Source of the DNA: Sphingomonadales bacterium
Lineage (GTDB): Bacteria > Pseudomonadota > Alphaproteobacteria > Sphingomonadales > Kordiimonadaceae
Assembly (NCBI GenBank): GCA_011088215.1
Contig: JAALKD010000028.1
Span: 1-40,996 of the forward strand
Direction of reading: 5' to 3'
Length of the DNA stretch: 40,996 bases
How positions within the stretch are numbered: position 1 is the first letter of the stretch; each line of letters starts with the position of its first letter. The position numbers and the translations under genes were made by a program. Below, in pieces: positions 26,748-35,156 of this stretch. The notes beneath the pieces are model-generated. The model saw only the letters and a program-made list of their open reading frames with translations. It searched no databases and was not told the origin of the DNA.

Positions 26748-26869
26748 CGATGGGTACTCATTTGGCTGGGCGGCAAGTGTGTGCCAACTTCGTGAACCGC
26801 TTTTTACGTGTCGGTTCAATAGCCAGATCAAATGATCAACAATAAATGCTTTGAAAAATACTAGAGCGG

Positions 26870-27739
26870 CTATTCAGTGCGGCTTTCAAGGATTTTGGTC
26901 ACTTGCATATAGTCGCGCGGTGAATCCAAATCGATTGCGGCTTCCGCATAGGGAAGCTTAATGGCCACCCCCTCGGCACCCAGCACTTTTGATGCCCGTT
27001 GGAAAGCGTCTTTGACGGTAAAGCGACGCAACATCAGGCCAAGCAGATTGATAAAACCGAACGCCTTGAACAGTTTAAATGGGCTTTTGCGCTCGTTTTC
27101 GACATTTTTCCAGAATTCTAAAATTTTGACGCTGTCCTGGGACATAACGGCGAACAGGTTCGCGCCGGAAAGCTTGGTGTCTTTAAATGGAAGATATGTG
27201 CGTTTGGATTCCGGGTGCATTGCCTTGATATATTTTTCCTCAACAAATCCCGCGCCAAAACCTTTTAAATGCTGGGCCTCGGCACAGAAATAGTCAACCA
27301 CCTCGGGAATTAACAATGCGTGGTCTGCAGTTGTTACCAGATAGGGGAATTGGCTACCGGTTTCTTCGATAGCCTTGATAATACTTTGGCAAATGGATTT
27401 GGCCGTCGCCACCACTTTAACGTTGGCTGCGTCTAGTTCGTCTTTGAGTTTGCTGCATGACGCAAATAGTTCTTCCTGGCCATCAAACACCACGTGAATA
27501 TCGCCGACAGAAGGTGAAACCCTCAGTGCATCGACAGCATAAGCTATCATTGGGCGGCCCATCAGGGGAACTAACGCTTTGTATTTATGACCAAAAATCG
27601 ATGCAACAGGATCGTTGTCGTTGCGTTTTCCCGCCAAGACAATCGCTGTGAATTGTACGTCAGAACCGGCTATGACCTTGGCGGTTGACGTATCGGCAGC
27701 ATCGGCTGTCCCGTTGGTGTCAGGCGGGTTTAATGTCAT
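26870..27739 (-). CDS. Nucleotidyltransferase family protein (NTP_transf_3, MobA-like fold)
   Basis: A 289-residue protein whose domain starts after about 28 Pro/Asp/Ala-rich residues with FTAIVLAGKRNDNDPVASIF, a variant of the LAGGxGxR nucleotide-binding loop, followed by KALVPLMGRPMIAYAVDAL. The metal-binding aspartate is in YLVTTADHALL near residue 145. Near the C-terminus are LPYAEAAIDLDSPRDYMQV, typical of the sugar-phosphate/alcohol-phosphate nucleotidyltransferases that end with an ID-x-D-x-P-D motif. The region between contains a hydrophobic segment (LFKAFGFINLLGLMLRR), unusual for a soluble enzyme of this fold, suggesting membrane association or a lipid-linked substrate. A PAP2 phosphatase and a glycerophosphodiesterase follow on the same strand upstream in the window. 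The activated product is unknown. Confidence 0.8.
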   Translation of the reverse strand: MTLNPPDTNGTADAADTSTAKVIAGSDVQFTAIVLAGKRNDNDPVASIFGHKYKALVPLMGRPMIAYAVDALRVSPSVGDIHVVFDGQEELFASCSKLKDELDAANVKVVATAKSICQSIIKAIEETGSQFPYLVTTADHALLIPEVVDYFCAEAQHLKGFGAGFVEEKYIKAMHPESKRTYLPFKDTKLSGANLFAVMSQDSVKILEFWKNVENERKSPFKLFKAFGFINLLGLMLRRFTVKDAFQRASKVLGAEGVAIKLPYAEAAIDLDSPRDYMQVTKILESRTE

Positions 27740-27921
27740 TTGGTTCGGGCCTCAAATACTCTTTAACGCAATTACGTGGCAAAACAATCAACAACTGTGT
27801 TTGTTGGCGTGTCGCGAGATTGTTATAGCTTGCCCTGTTTAGTTAGACTGACAAGGGATAAAAGGCAATGAAAGCTTCTGTCAGCTAGCGAGACTAGCGC
27901 CAGAGGGTGTTTTTGATCTGG

Positions 27922-28554
27922 TTATGCATTGCGGACTCTATCGTAGCCCACCTTGCACAGTAACAACCAAAAACCGGCGATTAACCAAGCAGCCACGATG
28001 TCAGTCGGCCAATGCACGCCCAAGTAAACACGACTTATCCCATTCATTAAAATTACACCAGAAGCTATTGAAAATATTACATAATTCAACTTTTTTGGAC
28101 AGACTTTTAACAATAGATATGCCAGCAAGCTATAAATTACTGCTGACCGCAACGTGTGTCCGCTGGGGAAACTGGCGCTGGAGGCTGAAACTATCTGTTC
28201 GACAATTTCCGGCCGGTCCCGACCGAACGTCCATTTGGCTACCGCGGTAATGATGAAAGAGCCTGCGGCTGCCAGTAAAAACCAATGTGCAGCCTGTTTT
28301 TCATTGCGCCAATATAAAACACCAATGGTTATGAGGCTTATGACTGCCAAAACAATGGAATCTCCCAAATGGGTTAGACTAGCGACCAATGTTTGCCAGA
28401 AGTCGCCAACTATCACCGTTGGCGAATTTCCGCGTAGTAGTAGAATGCCGTTTTCGTCAAATTTGGCGGTATAGCCTTGCATAACAAGGAATGCGAGACA
28501 GACAAATAGCCCTACCGGCAATATAAGTAGCGCACGATTTCGCAGGTTAGTCAT
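27922..28554 (-). CDS. PAP2 family membrane phosphatase
   Basis: A 210-residue protein with about six hydrophobic helices and the three-part PAP2 active site: KWTFGRDRP (K-x6-RP), SFPSGHTLRSA (PSGH) and SRVYLGVHWPTDI (SR-x5-H-x3-D). Such enzymes remove phosphate from phosphatidic acid, phosphatidylglycerophosphate, undecaprenyl pyrophosphate or lipid A; the specificity is not evident. ATG 28554 has GGGGA about 6 bases upstream. It lies between a glycerophosphodiesterase and a nucleotidyltransferase on the same strand, which suggests a lipid-headgroup or glycerol-phosphate role, an inference from context. Confidence 0.92.
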   Translation of the reverse strand: MTNLRNRALLILPVGLFVCLAFLVMQGYTAKFDENGILLLRGNSPTVIVGDFWQTLVASLTHLGDSIVLAVISLITIGVLYWRNEKQAAHWFLLAAAGSFIITAVAKWTFGRDRPEIVEQIVSASSASFPSGHTLRSAVIYSLLAYLLLKVCPKKLNYVIFSIASGVILMNGISRVYLGVHWPTDIVAAWLIAGFWLLLCKVGYDRVRNA

Positions 28555-28568
28555 TTAAATCCCCTATT

Positions 28569-28595
28569 CCCCACCTGGTTAACTTATCGGTGGGG
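28569..28595 (-). terminator. Possible hairpin after the glycerophosphodiesterase gene
   Basis: CCCCACC at 28569-28575 and GGTGGGG at 28589-28595 form a perfect 7-bp GC-rich stem with a 13-base loop, beginning three bases after the glycerophosphodiesterase stop and just before the PAP2 start. No U-tract follows on the minus strand, so it may be an attenuator or processing hairpin rather than a terminator. Confidence 0.4.
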
Positions 28596-28598
28596 GCC

Positions 28599-29546
28599 CT
28601 ATTTTGCCAGCCTTTGTTGCGTATAAATGAACAGGTTAGGATTACGGATTTCCTGCTGCACCGCCCAAAAACGGTCTGTGGCGATAATGTCTGCGCCCAT
28701 GGCAACAATTTCTCGGTATGAAACGCCGGTTTTTTTGTCTCTGATTTGGTTGTCCAACGCGCTCGCGCCGCGGCCTAATGTTCCGACTATAGTGCGCCAG
28801 CCACGTTGGTGCAGTTTTGTATAAAAGGCAGGTTCCAGCAGGCGCGTACCGGTCCAGGCGACCACCAGTCGGCTTGGTATACCGCTGGCATTCAGTCTTT
28901 CAATGGCCTGATCGTCGGATAGACCAATTGAAATAGGCATCTCAGGGGCAACATTGTAGAAAGCCTGTGCTTGCTCAATGGAGTATGCGATTGACATGCT
29001 GTAATCTTCGGCCCCGGTTTGTTTCACTAACTGCGCTACTTTCCTGAAGTCAGTACCGCGTTTTATGTCCAAGGTAAGGACAGTACGCCCAATAGACCAT
29101 TTAAGAGCAGCTTCCAGTGTCGGAATACGAAAATTGGTTAAAGTTCCATCGTTGTCTTTTAGCCGAAGGTCTTTGATGTCATCCCATGTTTTATCTTGTA
29201 ACCCACCGTTGCCGTTGCTGGTGCGGTCCAGAGTATCATCGTGCAACAATATAAGCGTGCCGTCCTTCAGTTGGGCAACATCCACTTCCATTAGGCCGTA
29301 GCCGTAGCTCAGCGCGTTATCCATGGCCTCCAGCGAATTTTCCGGCATGCCTGGCACCGGTCCGCCGCGATGATGACTCAACATGGGGATGGGGGAAGCT
29401 GGTCTTTGCATGAAGTCAGCAAGCCCGCCAGATGGGATTGTCAGGTAATGCCGGACGTTTGGGTCACGGGGCTTGGGAACCTGTTCACTGAAAACCGGCA
29501 AGGACAGCCCTGCTAGCAGTATAAACAGGCCGAATAATTTGGACAT
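28599..29546 (-). CDS. Secreted glycerophosphodiester phosphodiesterase family protein
   Basis: ATG 29546 (AGGAG about 11 bases upstream) starts a protein with a signal peptide (LFGLFILLAGLSLPVFSEQ). The GDPD TIM-barrel motifs follow: LSHHRGGPVPGMPENSLEAM with the HR and PENS elements, LMEVDVAQLKDGTLILLHDD with the metal-binding E-x-D and the catalytic HDD, and RTSNGNG. The second half has TLDIKRGTDF and ends MGADIIATDRFWAV. It hydrolyses glycerophosphodiesters to glycerol 3-phosphate and an alcohol, in the periplasm. About 315 residues. It is divergent from mazG across 84 bases. A PAP2 gene and a nucleotidyltransferase lie downstream on the same strand. Confidence 0.9.
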   Translation of the reverse strand: MSKLFGLFILLAGLSLPVFSEQVPKPRDPNVRHYLTIPSGGLADFMQRPASPIPMLSHHRGGPVPGMPENSLEAMDNALSYGYGLMEVDVAQLKDGTLILLHDDTLDRTSNGNGGLQDKTWDDIKDLRLKDNDGTLTNFRIPTLEAALKWSIGRTVLTLDIKRGTDFRKVAQLVKQTGAEDYSMSIAYSIEQAQAFYNVAPEMPISIGLSDDQAIERLNASGIPSRLVVAWTGTRLLEPAFYTKLHQRGWRTIVGTLGRGASALDNQIRDKKTGVSYREIVAMGADIIATDRFWAVQQEIRNPNLFIYTQQRLAK

Positions 29547-29630
29547 TTTGTTTTTGTCTCCTTGACGAACGGCTGCGGTGCGATGATACCAGAAGAGTAT
29601 TTCAACAGATTGCAAGTGAGCCACGTCCAG

Positions 29631-30448
29631 ATGCAACAACAATATTCGCGACATCAGTATTCCATGAATGACCTGCTGGATATCATGGAGAAATTACGAA
29701 CGCCGAAAACTGGTTGCCCATGGGACCTAGAGCAAACCTTCGAAACCATTGCCCCTTATACCATCGAAGAAGCCTATGAGGTGGATGACGCCATCCGTTC
29801 GGGTGATATGTCTGCACTGAGGGACGAGTTGGGCGATTTGTTGCTGCAGACAGTATTTCATGCGCGTATTGCTGAAGAAGGCGGTGACTTCACTTTTGAT
29901 GATGTCGTCGGGTCCATATGCGATAAAATGGTAAGGCGACACCCCATGTGTTTGGCGGTGCCAGCGTTGAAGATGCTGACGCTCAGACCGCTGAATGGGA
30001 GTTGCAAAAGGAGCAGGAGCGAAGAGCTGTTGCATCGGCCCAAGGCGCGGTGCCATCTGCTCTAGACGGGATTGCTGGCTCTCTTCCTGCTTTGTTGCGC
30101 GCAGTGAAGCTACAAAAACGGGCTGCGCGGGTCGGATTTGATTGGCCTGACACTGTCGAGGTGTTGGATAAAGTTCAAGAGGAATGCGCGGAGTTGGTAG
30201 AAGCACAGCAAAAACCAGATAATCATACCCATGTATACGAAGAATATGGTGACCTGATGTTTGTGATGGCAAACCTGGCCCGCCATCTCAAACTTGATCC
30301 GGAAGAAGCCCTGCGCGCTGCCAATGCGAAATTTGAGCGGCGCTTTAAGAAAGTTGAAGGCAAGATCGCAGCGCTTGGCAAGACTATGGAACAGTCCAGC
30401 CTCGAAGAAATGGATGCCCAATGGGACTTAGTGAAACGAGAAGAGTAA
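29631..30448 (+). pseudogene. mazG: Nucleoside triphosphate pyrophosphohydrolase MazG, broken by a 1-base frameshift
   Basis: MazG hydrolyses NTPs and dNTPs, including damaged ones, to monophosphates. The N-terminal half (to about 29945) has GCPWDLEQTFETIAPYTIEE and DELGDLLLQTVFHARIAEEG. After VRRHP the frame diverges and runs to a stop at 30065; the true continuation is in the next frame: HVFGGASVEDADAQ, EECAELVEAQQ and EYGDLMFVMANLAR, the second MazG helical repeat. Adding one C to the four-C run at 29942-29945 (CAC CCC CAT GTG) restores a 272-residue protein of the usual length ending at 30448. Start uncertain (29631, 29664 or earlier 29583); no clear Shine-Dalgarno. Conserved beside hflX in alphaproteobacteria. 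Real mutation and sequencing error both remain possible. Confidence 0.9.
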
Positions 30449-30470
30449 ATCTCCGACCTGTCTAATTACG

Positions 30471-31882
30471 CTAGCTAGCCCAGTAATTTGTGCCCTTGCT
30501 GTATTTCCCCCAAGCTATCGGATCAACGGTGAAGGTGAAGCGCGTACCATCCTCGGTATATTCGCTCTCAATAATTTTGCTGTTGGCGTGCAGCCATGCA
30601 GGAGTTTGCCCATCGTCAAAGGGAACGATAATTTCAACTTCAGATCTTTGTTACTAAGGGCTTTGTCCAGTGCAGCGATGAACTCATCGCATCCTGCGCC
30701 GGTCAATCCGGAAACGGGCATCGTGGTATTATTGCGCGCTCCAACACCCTGCCATTGTTCCAGCTCAGCAATACTCACCAGGTCAGACTTATTCATCGCT
30801 TCAAGAACCGGTGTGGCGTCATTATCAGCCGCCAGGTCGTAATTGAGATCCACGCCCAATTCGGCCAGTACGCCCTCTACGTCTTGCTTTTGAATATCAC
30901 TGTCGGGGTGTGAGGCATCGCGCACATGAACGATAAGGTCCGCTTCAAGCACTTCTTCCAGGGTTGCTCGGAAGGCAGCGACCAGCGTAGTTGGCAGCTC
31001 TGAAATAAACCCCACGGTATCAGACATTATGATTTTGCGCCCGCTGGGAAGCATGATTGAGCGCATGGTCGGATCAAGCGTGGCAAACAGCATATCTTCA
31101 GCCAGCACGTCAGCGTCAGTTAATCGGTTGAATAATGTTGATTTACCAGCGTTGGTATAGCCCACCAGGGCTACAGTCGGGTACGGAGTTTTTTGGCGCT
31201 GGGCGCGGTGCAGGTGCCTGGTTCGAGTTACCGAATCCAGCTGGCGCTTGATGCGAGTGATACGGTCTGCGATTATTCTGCGGTCTGCCTCAATTTGGGT
31301 TTCACCCGGCCCACCAAGAAAACCAGAGCCACCGCGCTGGCGTTCCAAATGGGTCCACGACCGGACCAACCGGCTTCGCTGGTACACCAGGTGTGCCAGT
31401 TCAACCTGCAGTTCGCCCTCTTTGGTGCTGGCACGATCACCAAATATTTCCAAAATCAGCGCGGTCCTATCGATAACTTTAACCTTGAGTTCTCTTTCAA
31501 GGTTTCGTTGTTGAATCGGGCTTAATTCGCAGTCAAATACAATCAGGTCGATTTCTTCCGCCTTGGCGAATTTCTTAAGTTCGGTGAGTTTTCCGCTGCC
31601 CAAATAGGTCGCTGGCTTAATTGTTCGTAGGCTCGCTGATTCCCCGCCCACCAAATCAATTTCAATGGCAGCCGCCAAACCCATCGCTTCTTCAAGCCTG
31701 GCGTCAGGCGAGCGAACAAGAAGGTCTGGCGCTTTATCTTTCAGGTAGGGATGCAGAACAAACACCCGCTGGCGGGTGACTTGTTTTTGCAAATAGGCAA
31801 GTCCATTGGTTGACCAACCGCCCCCACTCTCGCTGAGGTTGCCTGCATCTCCGGAATCGGATCGATCATTTTTTTGGGTCAA
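30471..31882 (-). pseudogene. hflX: GTPase HflX, C-terminal frameshift
   Basis: HflX binds the 50S ribosome and splits stalled or heat-damaged ribosomes. The GTPase motifs are intact: VALVGYTNAGKSTLFNRL (G1), SDTVGFISELP (G3) and MNKSD (G4), after the N-terminal helical region and GPGETQIEADRRIIADRI. As sequenced the frame ends at 30515 with an unrelated C-terminus. Adding one base at about 30635-30640 (AAGTTG to AAGGTTG on the coding strand) continues as DLKVEIIVPFDDGQTPAWLH and reaches TAG at 30471, giving about 470 residues; the C-terminal ferredoxin-like domain is what gets lost. Start TTG 31882 with GAGGA 6 bases upstream, right after the hfq stop. It is convergent with mazG, 22 bases apart. 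Confidence 0.9.
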
Positions 31883-31883
31883 A

Positions 31884-32132
31884 TTAGTCCTCTAAGCCTT
31901 CTTTCTCAGGCTCAAAAAGCTGTACAGGGCCGGACGGCATGACAGTTGAAATTGCATGCTTGTAAACCAGTTGGGAATGCCCGTCCCGGCGCAGGAGAAC
32001 GCAGAAATTGTCGAACCAGGTAATAACGCCTTGAAGCTTAACACCGTTCACCAAGAATACGGTAACAGGCGTTTTGGTTTTTCTGACTGCGTTAAGGAAT
32101 ACATCTTGAAGGTTTTGGTTTTTTTCTGACAT
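31884..32132 (-). CDS. hfq: RNA chaperone Hfq
   Basis: Hfq forms a hexameric ring that pairs small RNAs with mRNAs. The 82-residue protein has both Sm motifs: [20 protein letters not shown] (Sm1), [20 protein letters not shown], and [19 protein letters not shown] (Sm2, the YKHA(I)ST segment). The C-terminal tail is short and acidic (EPEKEGLED), as in alphaproteobacteria. ATG 32132 is the start (AGAAG just upstream); an earlier frame start would add an unrelated 18 residues. It lies directly upstream of hflX, as in many proteobacteria, and is likely co-transcribed with it. Confidence 0.97.
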   Translation of the reverse strand: MSEKNQNLQDVFLNAVRKTKTPVTVFLVNGVKLQGVITWFDNFCVLLRRDGHSQLVYKHAISTVMPSGPVQLFEPEKEGLED

Positions 32133-32276
32133 GGTCTTCTTTTTTCTTGTTTCGTTAATGTGCCCGCCGCTTATTCGCTGCGACAAAGTACCATCGTTGG
32201 ATGGTTTGCTGTCGATACCCGTTCGTTTGTTCTATATGTCAGACCTAAGGAGCTCCGGTCAACAGACTTTTGACGA

Positions 32277-33719
32277 TTACCCACGCCAAAGTGCTTTTGC
32301 AAAGAGTGCCATAAATATAGGTGCCTCAATGCGACCGACGAGCATTAGGACACTTAAAATCAAGTAATCAACTTGCGCCAGAGTGGCATATCCCGCAAAT
32401 TCAGGATCAGCACTGGTGGCAAGGGGTCCGGAGAGAGTCATTGCCGTGAAGGCAAGAGTAAGTGCGTCCTGGAAATGAATCCCGAGAACAGCAAGGCTTG
32501 TCGCGCCCAGTGCTGTCACCAGTACGAACGAGCCAAGTAACAACCAAATTGCGTTGATGTCGCCCTTCTCCGCTATTTTTCCGCCGTAATTAACTGCATG
32601 AACGCCGTGTGGGTGCGCTAGACGGTCTACTTCTGCGCGACCAAGGCGGAAAATCAGCAAAATTCGCATATGTTTCAAGCCACCCGAGGTGCCAGCAACC
32701 GCACCTCCAACTGCCGCTAGCATCATCAGTACAATTGAAACTGGTAAAATTACGTTGTTGTCCAGTGATGTTATCTGGCTGGGCATACTGCCGTATGTTG
32801 AAAGCGCCGAAGTCGCTGCAAAAACTAAAGCCGAAATGTCTGTGAAGGTAATATCCATCAACATGGCTAGAAGTACAGTACCTGCAACAATTGCTAGTAA
32901 GCTTGTGCGCAGCTCGCGGTCGCGCTTGAAAGCTACAGAAAATATTCGGCTGCGCAAATGGTGATAATCCCAGTTCGACAGACCGATCAGCAGGAATACA
33001 GTTAGTATAATTTGCCTTAGCGGACCTTGCTGTTGAACAAGTGTTTCTGGCACCACACCTGATGTACTGACTACGGAAAGTGCCAAGATGAAAGCATCAA
33101 ATTTGTTGTTGCCTGTCAACCACAGCAGGATGAAACAAACCAAAGTTACGAAAATATATATTGGCAACAGCGAGCGAGTGGTTGAACGCAGGCGCTGATA
33201 ACCAGAGTCCCGATCGCCCAAGTTGAGCGGAGACTGATGCAACTGGATGCCACCGCTATTCATAGCCATTAACAGCGAGAGCGCGAAAGCAACAGCCATA
33301 AGACCACCAGTCCAACTGGTAAGTGAACGCCACAACAACACGGAAGACATAGTTTCAATTGTGCCCTCATATGCAGTCGACCCATTGGTGGTGATCTGTG
33401 ACATGCCGTCATAGAAAGCAGTTAAGAAACCGCTGTCGGGAAACAAGAAGAACAGTGGTAGACCCGCCATCGCTGCGAGGGTAATGATGCCAATAATGGG
33501 CAGGAAAATAGTTAGCCTTGGGACCCGCACCCGTTCTGTAGACCGAAAGCCGAGAAATAGCGCACCACCAAGCAAAGACGCCAATGCTGTTGAGGCGGCA
33601 AAGCCCCCAAAGGCTTCGGTTTCGTTATTAAGGGCGGCGTATACAAGCGGCACAAGCTGTAGGCATGCCAATACGAGTATCCAGGAACCGATCAGATAAA
33701 ATAGGCGGCTTTTCCACAT
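32277..33719 (-). CDS. trkH: Potassium uptake protein TrkH
   Basis: The channel subunit of the Trk K+ uptake system. The 480-residue inner-membrane protein has eight or more helices arranged around four pore loops, each with its selectivity glycine: TTNGSTAYE, VVSTSGVVPE, SALSTYGSMPS and TAMTLSGPLAT. ATG 33719 gives the N-terminus MWKSRLFYLIGSWILV. The AGGCGA ribosome-binding site overlaps the trkA stop, with the start 10 bases further on, so trkA and trkH are co-translated. In the ntr-hfq neighbourhood trkA is usual. No defects seen. Confidence 0.95.
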   Translation of the reverse strand: MWKSRLFYLIGSWILVLACLQLVPLVYAALNNETEAFGGFAASTALASLLGGALFLGFRSTERVRVPRLTIFLPIIGIITLAAMAGLPLFFLFPDSGFLTAFYDGMSQITTNGSTAYEGTIETMSSVLLWRSLTSWTGGLMAVAFALSLLMAMNSGGIQLHQSPLNLGDRDSGYQRLRSTTRSLLPIYIFVTLVCFILLWLTGNNKFDAFILALSVVSTSGVVPETLVQQQGPLRQIILTVFLLIGLSNWDYHHLRSRIFSVAFKRDRELRTSLLAIVAGTVLLAMLMDITFTDISALVFAATSALSTYGSMPSQITSLDNNVILPVSIVLMMLAAVGGAVAGTSGGLKHMRILLIFRLGRAEVDRLAHPHGVHAVNYGGKIAEKGDINAIWLLLGSFVLVTALGATSLAVLGIHFQDALTLAFTAMTLSGPLATSADPEFAGYATLAQVDYLILSVLMLVGRIEAPIFMALFAKALWRG

Positions 33720-33729
33720 GGCAAATCGC

Positions 33730-35106
33730 CTAAAACAAGTCTGCGCGTGCGGAAAACAGTTGCTCAACTTTCTTGACCGATTGCGCCATGGATAACAGCA
33801 CTACATGGTCACCGCTCAATAATTGTGTGTCAGCGGTAGGTAGTATGGTCTCGCCGTTCCGGACCACCATGCCAAATTTGACTTCACCGTGCATGCGAAG
33901 CTCTCCTATGGTCTTTTTAGCGATATCTGAGCCTTCAAGAACTTCAGCTTCGATTATTTCGGCCTGGCCGTCAAAGATGCTGTATAGATCGCGAATTCGA
34001 CCACGCCGCACGTGTCGTACGATTGAGGAAACAGTTGTTTCCCGGGGATCCAGCGCAATATCGATACCTAGCGAGCCAACCAGATTACCGTATATTGGGT
34101 TATTCATCAGTGTAATGGCATTGTCGCAACCCTGTTGCTTGGCCAACAACGCCGACAGAATATTGACCTCGTCGTCGTCAGCGACTGAAACAACCGTGTC
34201 CACTTGTTCAATATTGGCTTCCAGTAGAATTTCGCGGTTCAGGGCATCGCCGTTGATAACCACTGTTTTATCAAGGCTTTCGGCTATTTTTTTTGCTCGC
34301 TCGGTGTCAATTTCAATGATTTTGAGATTGGGGCTTCGTTCGCTCTCTTCAAGAAGTTGAGCCAAAGCAAGGCCAATGCTTCCCCCACCAACGATAACAA
34401 TTCGCCGTGCTTTTTGCTCTTCATGACCAAATACTGCCATTGATCGTTCGGTCGTCGATGCTTCAACCACAATAATGATAGCGTCGCCTGCCTGTAGCTG
34501 GTCGTCACTGCGCGGCACAAACAAACGGTCGCCGCGCTGCACAGCGGCCACAATGGTCCGTAAATTAGGGAATAACTCTGATAGTTGGCGTAGCGGCGTA
34601 TCGATAACCGGGCAATCATCCTCCAGAAGTAGGCCGATCATTCGTACCTGACCGCCGACAAACGGCACCATGTTGAAGGCGCCGGGAACTTCCAGCCGAC
34701 GATGCAGCGCGCGAGCAACTTCCATCTCCGGAGAAATAATAACATCAATGGGCAGATTATCGCGTGAAAACAGGTCTCGCCAATTTGGATTGAGGTAAAC
34801 TTGATTGCGAATTCGGGCAATTTTTGTTGGTACGCTAAATAGGGAGTGCGCGACCTGACAGGCAACCATGTTAACTTCGTCTGAAAGAGTAACAGCAACC
34901 AATAGATCGGCGTCAGATGCCCCCGCCCGTGCGAGCATGTCGGGGTCGGAACCGTGGCCAACAAGCGCCTGCACATCCAGACTTTCGCTGATTTTTCTGA
35001 TCAACTTAACTGAGCGGTCGATAACGGTGACGTCATTTTGTTGGTCTGCCAGATGTTTGGCAATATGGAAACCAACCTGTCCCGCTCCACAAACAATAAC
35101 TTTCAT
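33730..35106 (-). CDS. trkA: Trk system potassium transport regulatory protein TrkA
   Basis: A cytoplasmic nucleotide-binding protein that gates TrkH in response to NAD(H) and ATP/ADP. The 458 residues comprise two RCK units: KVIVCGAGQVGFHIAKHLA with VIDRS at the N-terminus and RIVIVGGGSIGLALAQLLEE near residue 232 with IIEID, each with the GxGxxG nucleotide motif and a terminal acidic residue, and each followed by a TrkA_C-type domain. The start is ATG 35106. It sits between ntrX and trkH in the conserved alphaproteobacterial order. Intact. Confidence 0.96.
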   Translation of the reverse strand: MKVIVCGAGQVGFHIAKHLADQQNDVTVIDRSVKLIRKISESLDVQALVGHGSDPDMLARAGASDADLLVAVTLSDEVNMVACQVAHSLFSVPTKIARIRNQVYLNPNWRDLFSRDNLPIDVIISPEMEVARALHRRLEVPGAFNMVPFVGGQVRMIGLLLEDDCPVIDTPLRQLSELFPNLRTIVAAVQRGDRLFVPRSDDQLQAGDAIIIVVEASTTERSMAVFGHEEQKARRIVIVGGGSIGLALAQLLEESERSPNLKIIEIDTERAKKIAESLDKTVVINGDALNREILLEANIEQVDTVVSVADDDEVNILSALLAKQQGCDNAITLMNNPIYGNLVGSLGIDIALDPRETTVSSIVRHVRRGRIRDLYSIFDGQAEIIEAEVLEGSDIAKKTIGELRMHGEVKFGMVVRNGETILPTADTQLLSGDHVVLLSMAQSVKKVEQLFSARADLF

Positions 35107-35156
35107 AAGTCGTTATCCGATCTGAAATACAGTTTGATGGCTAGCCAGTTGGCAGC

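Noticed and set aside
27848..27884. CTGACA...TGTCAG inverted repeat between the nucleotidyltransferase and PAP2 genes
   Set aside because: Only six bases per arm with a 25-base loop and no U-tract; could easily occur by chance.
32240..32276. GACC...GGTC with a GGAGCTCC core after trkH as a terminator
   Set aside because: Arms are short and nested imperfectly, and there is no U-tract on the trkH strand.
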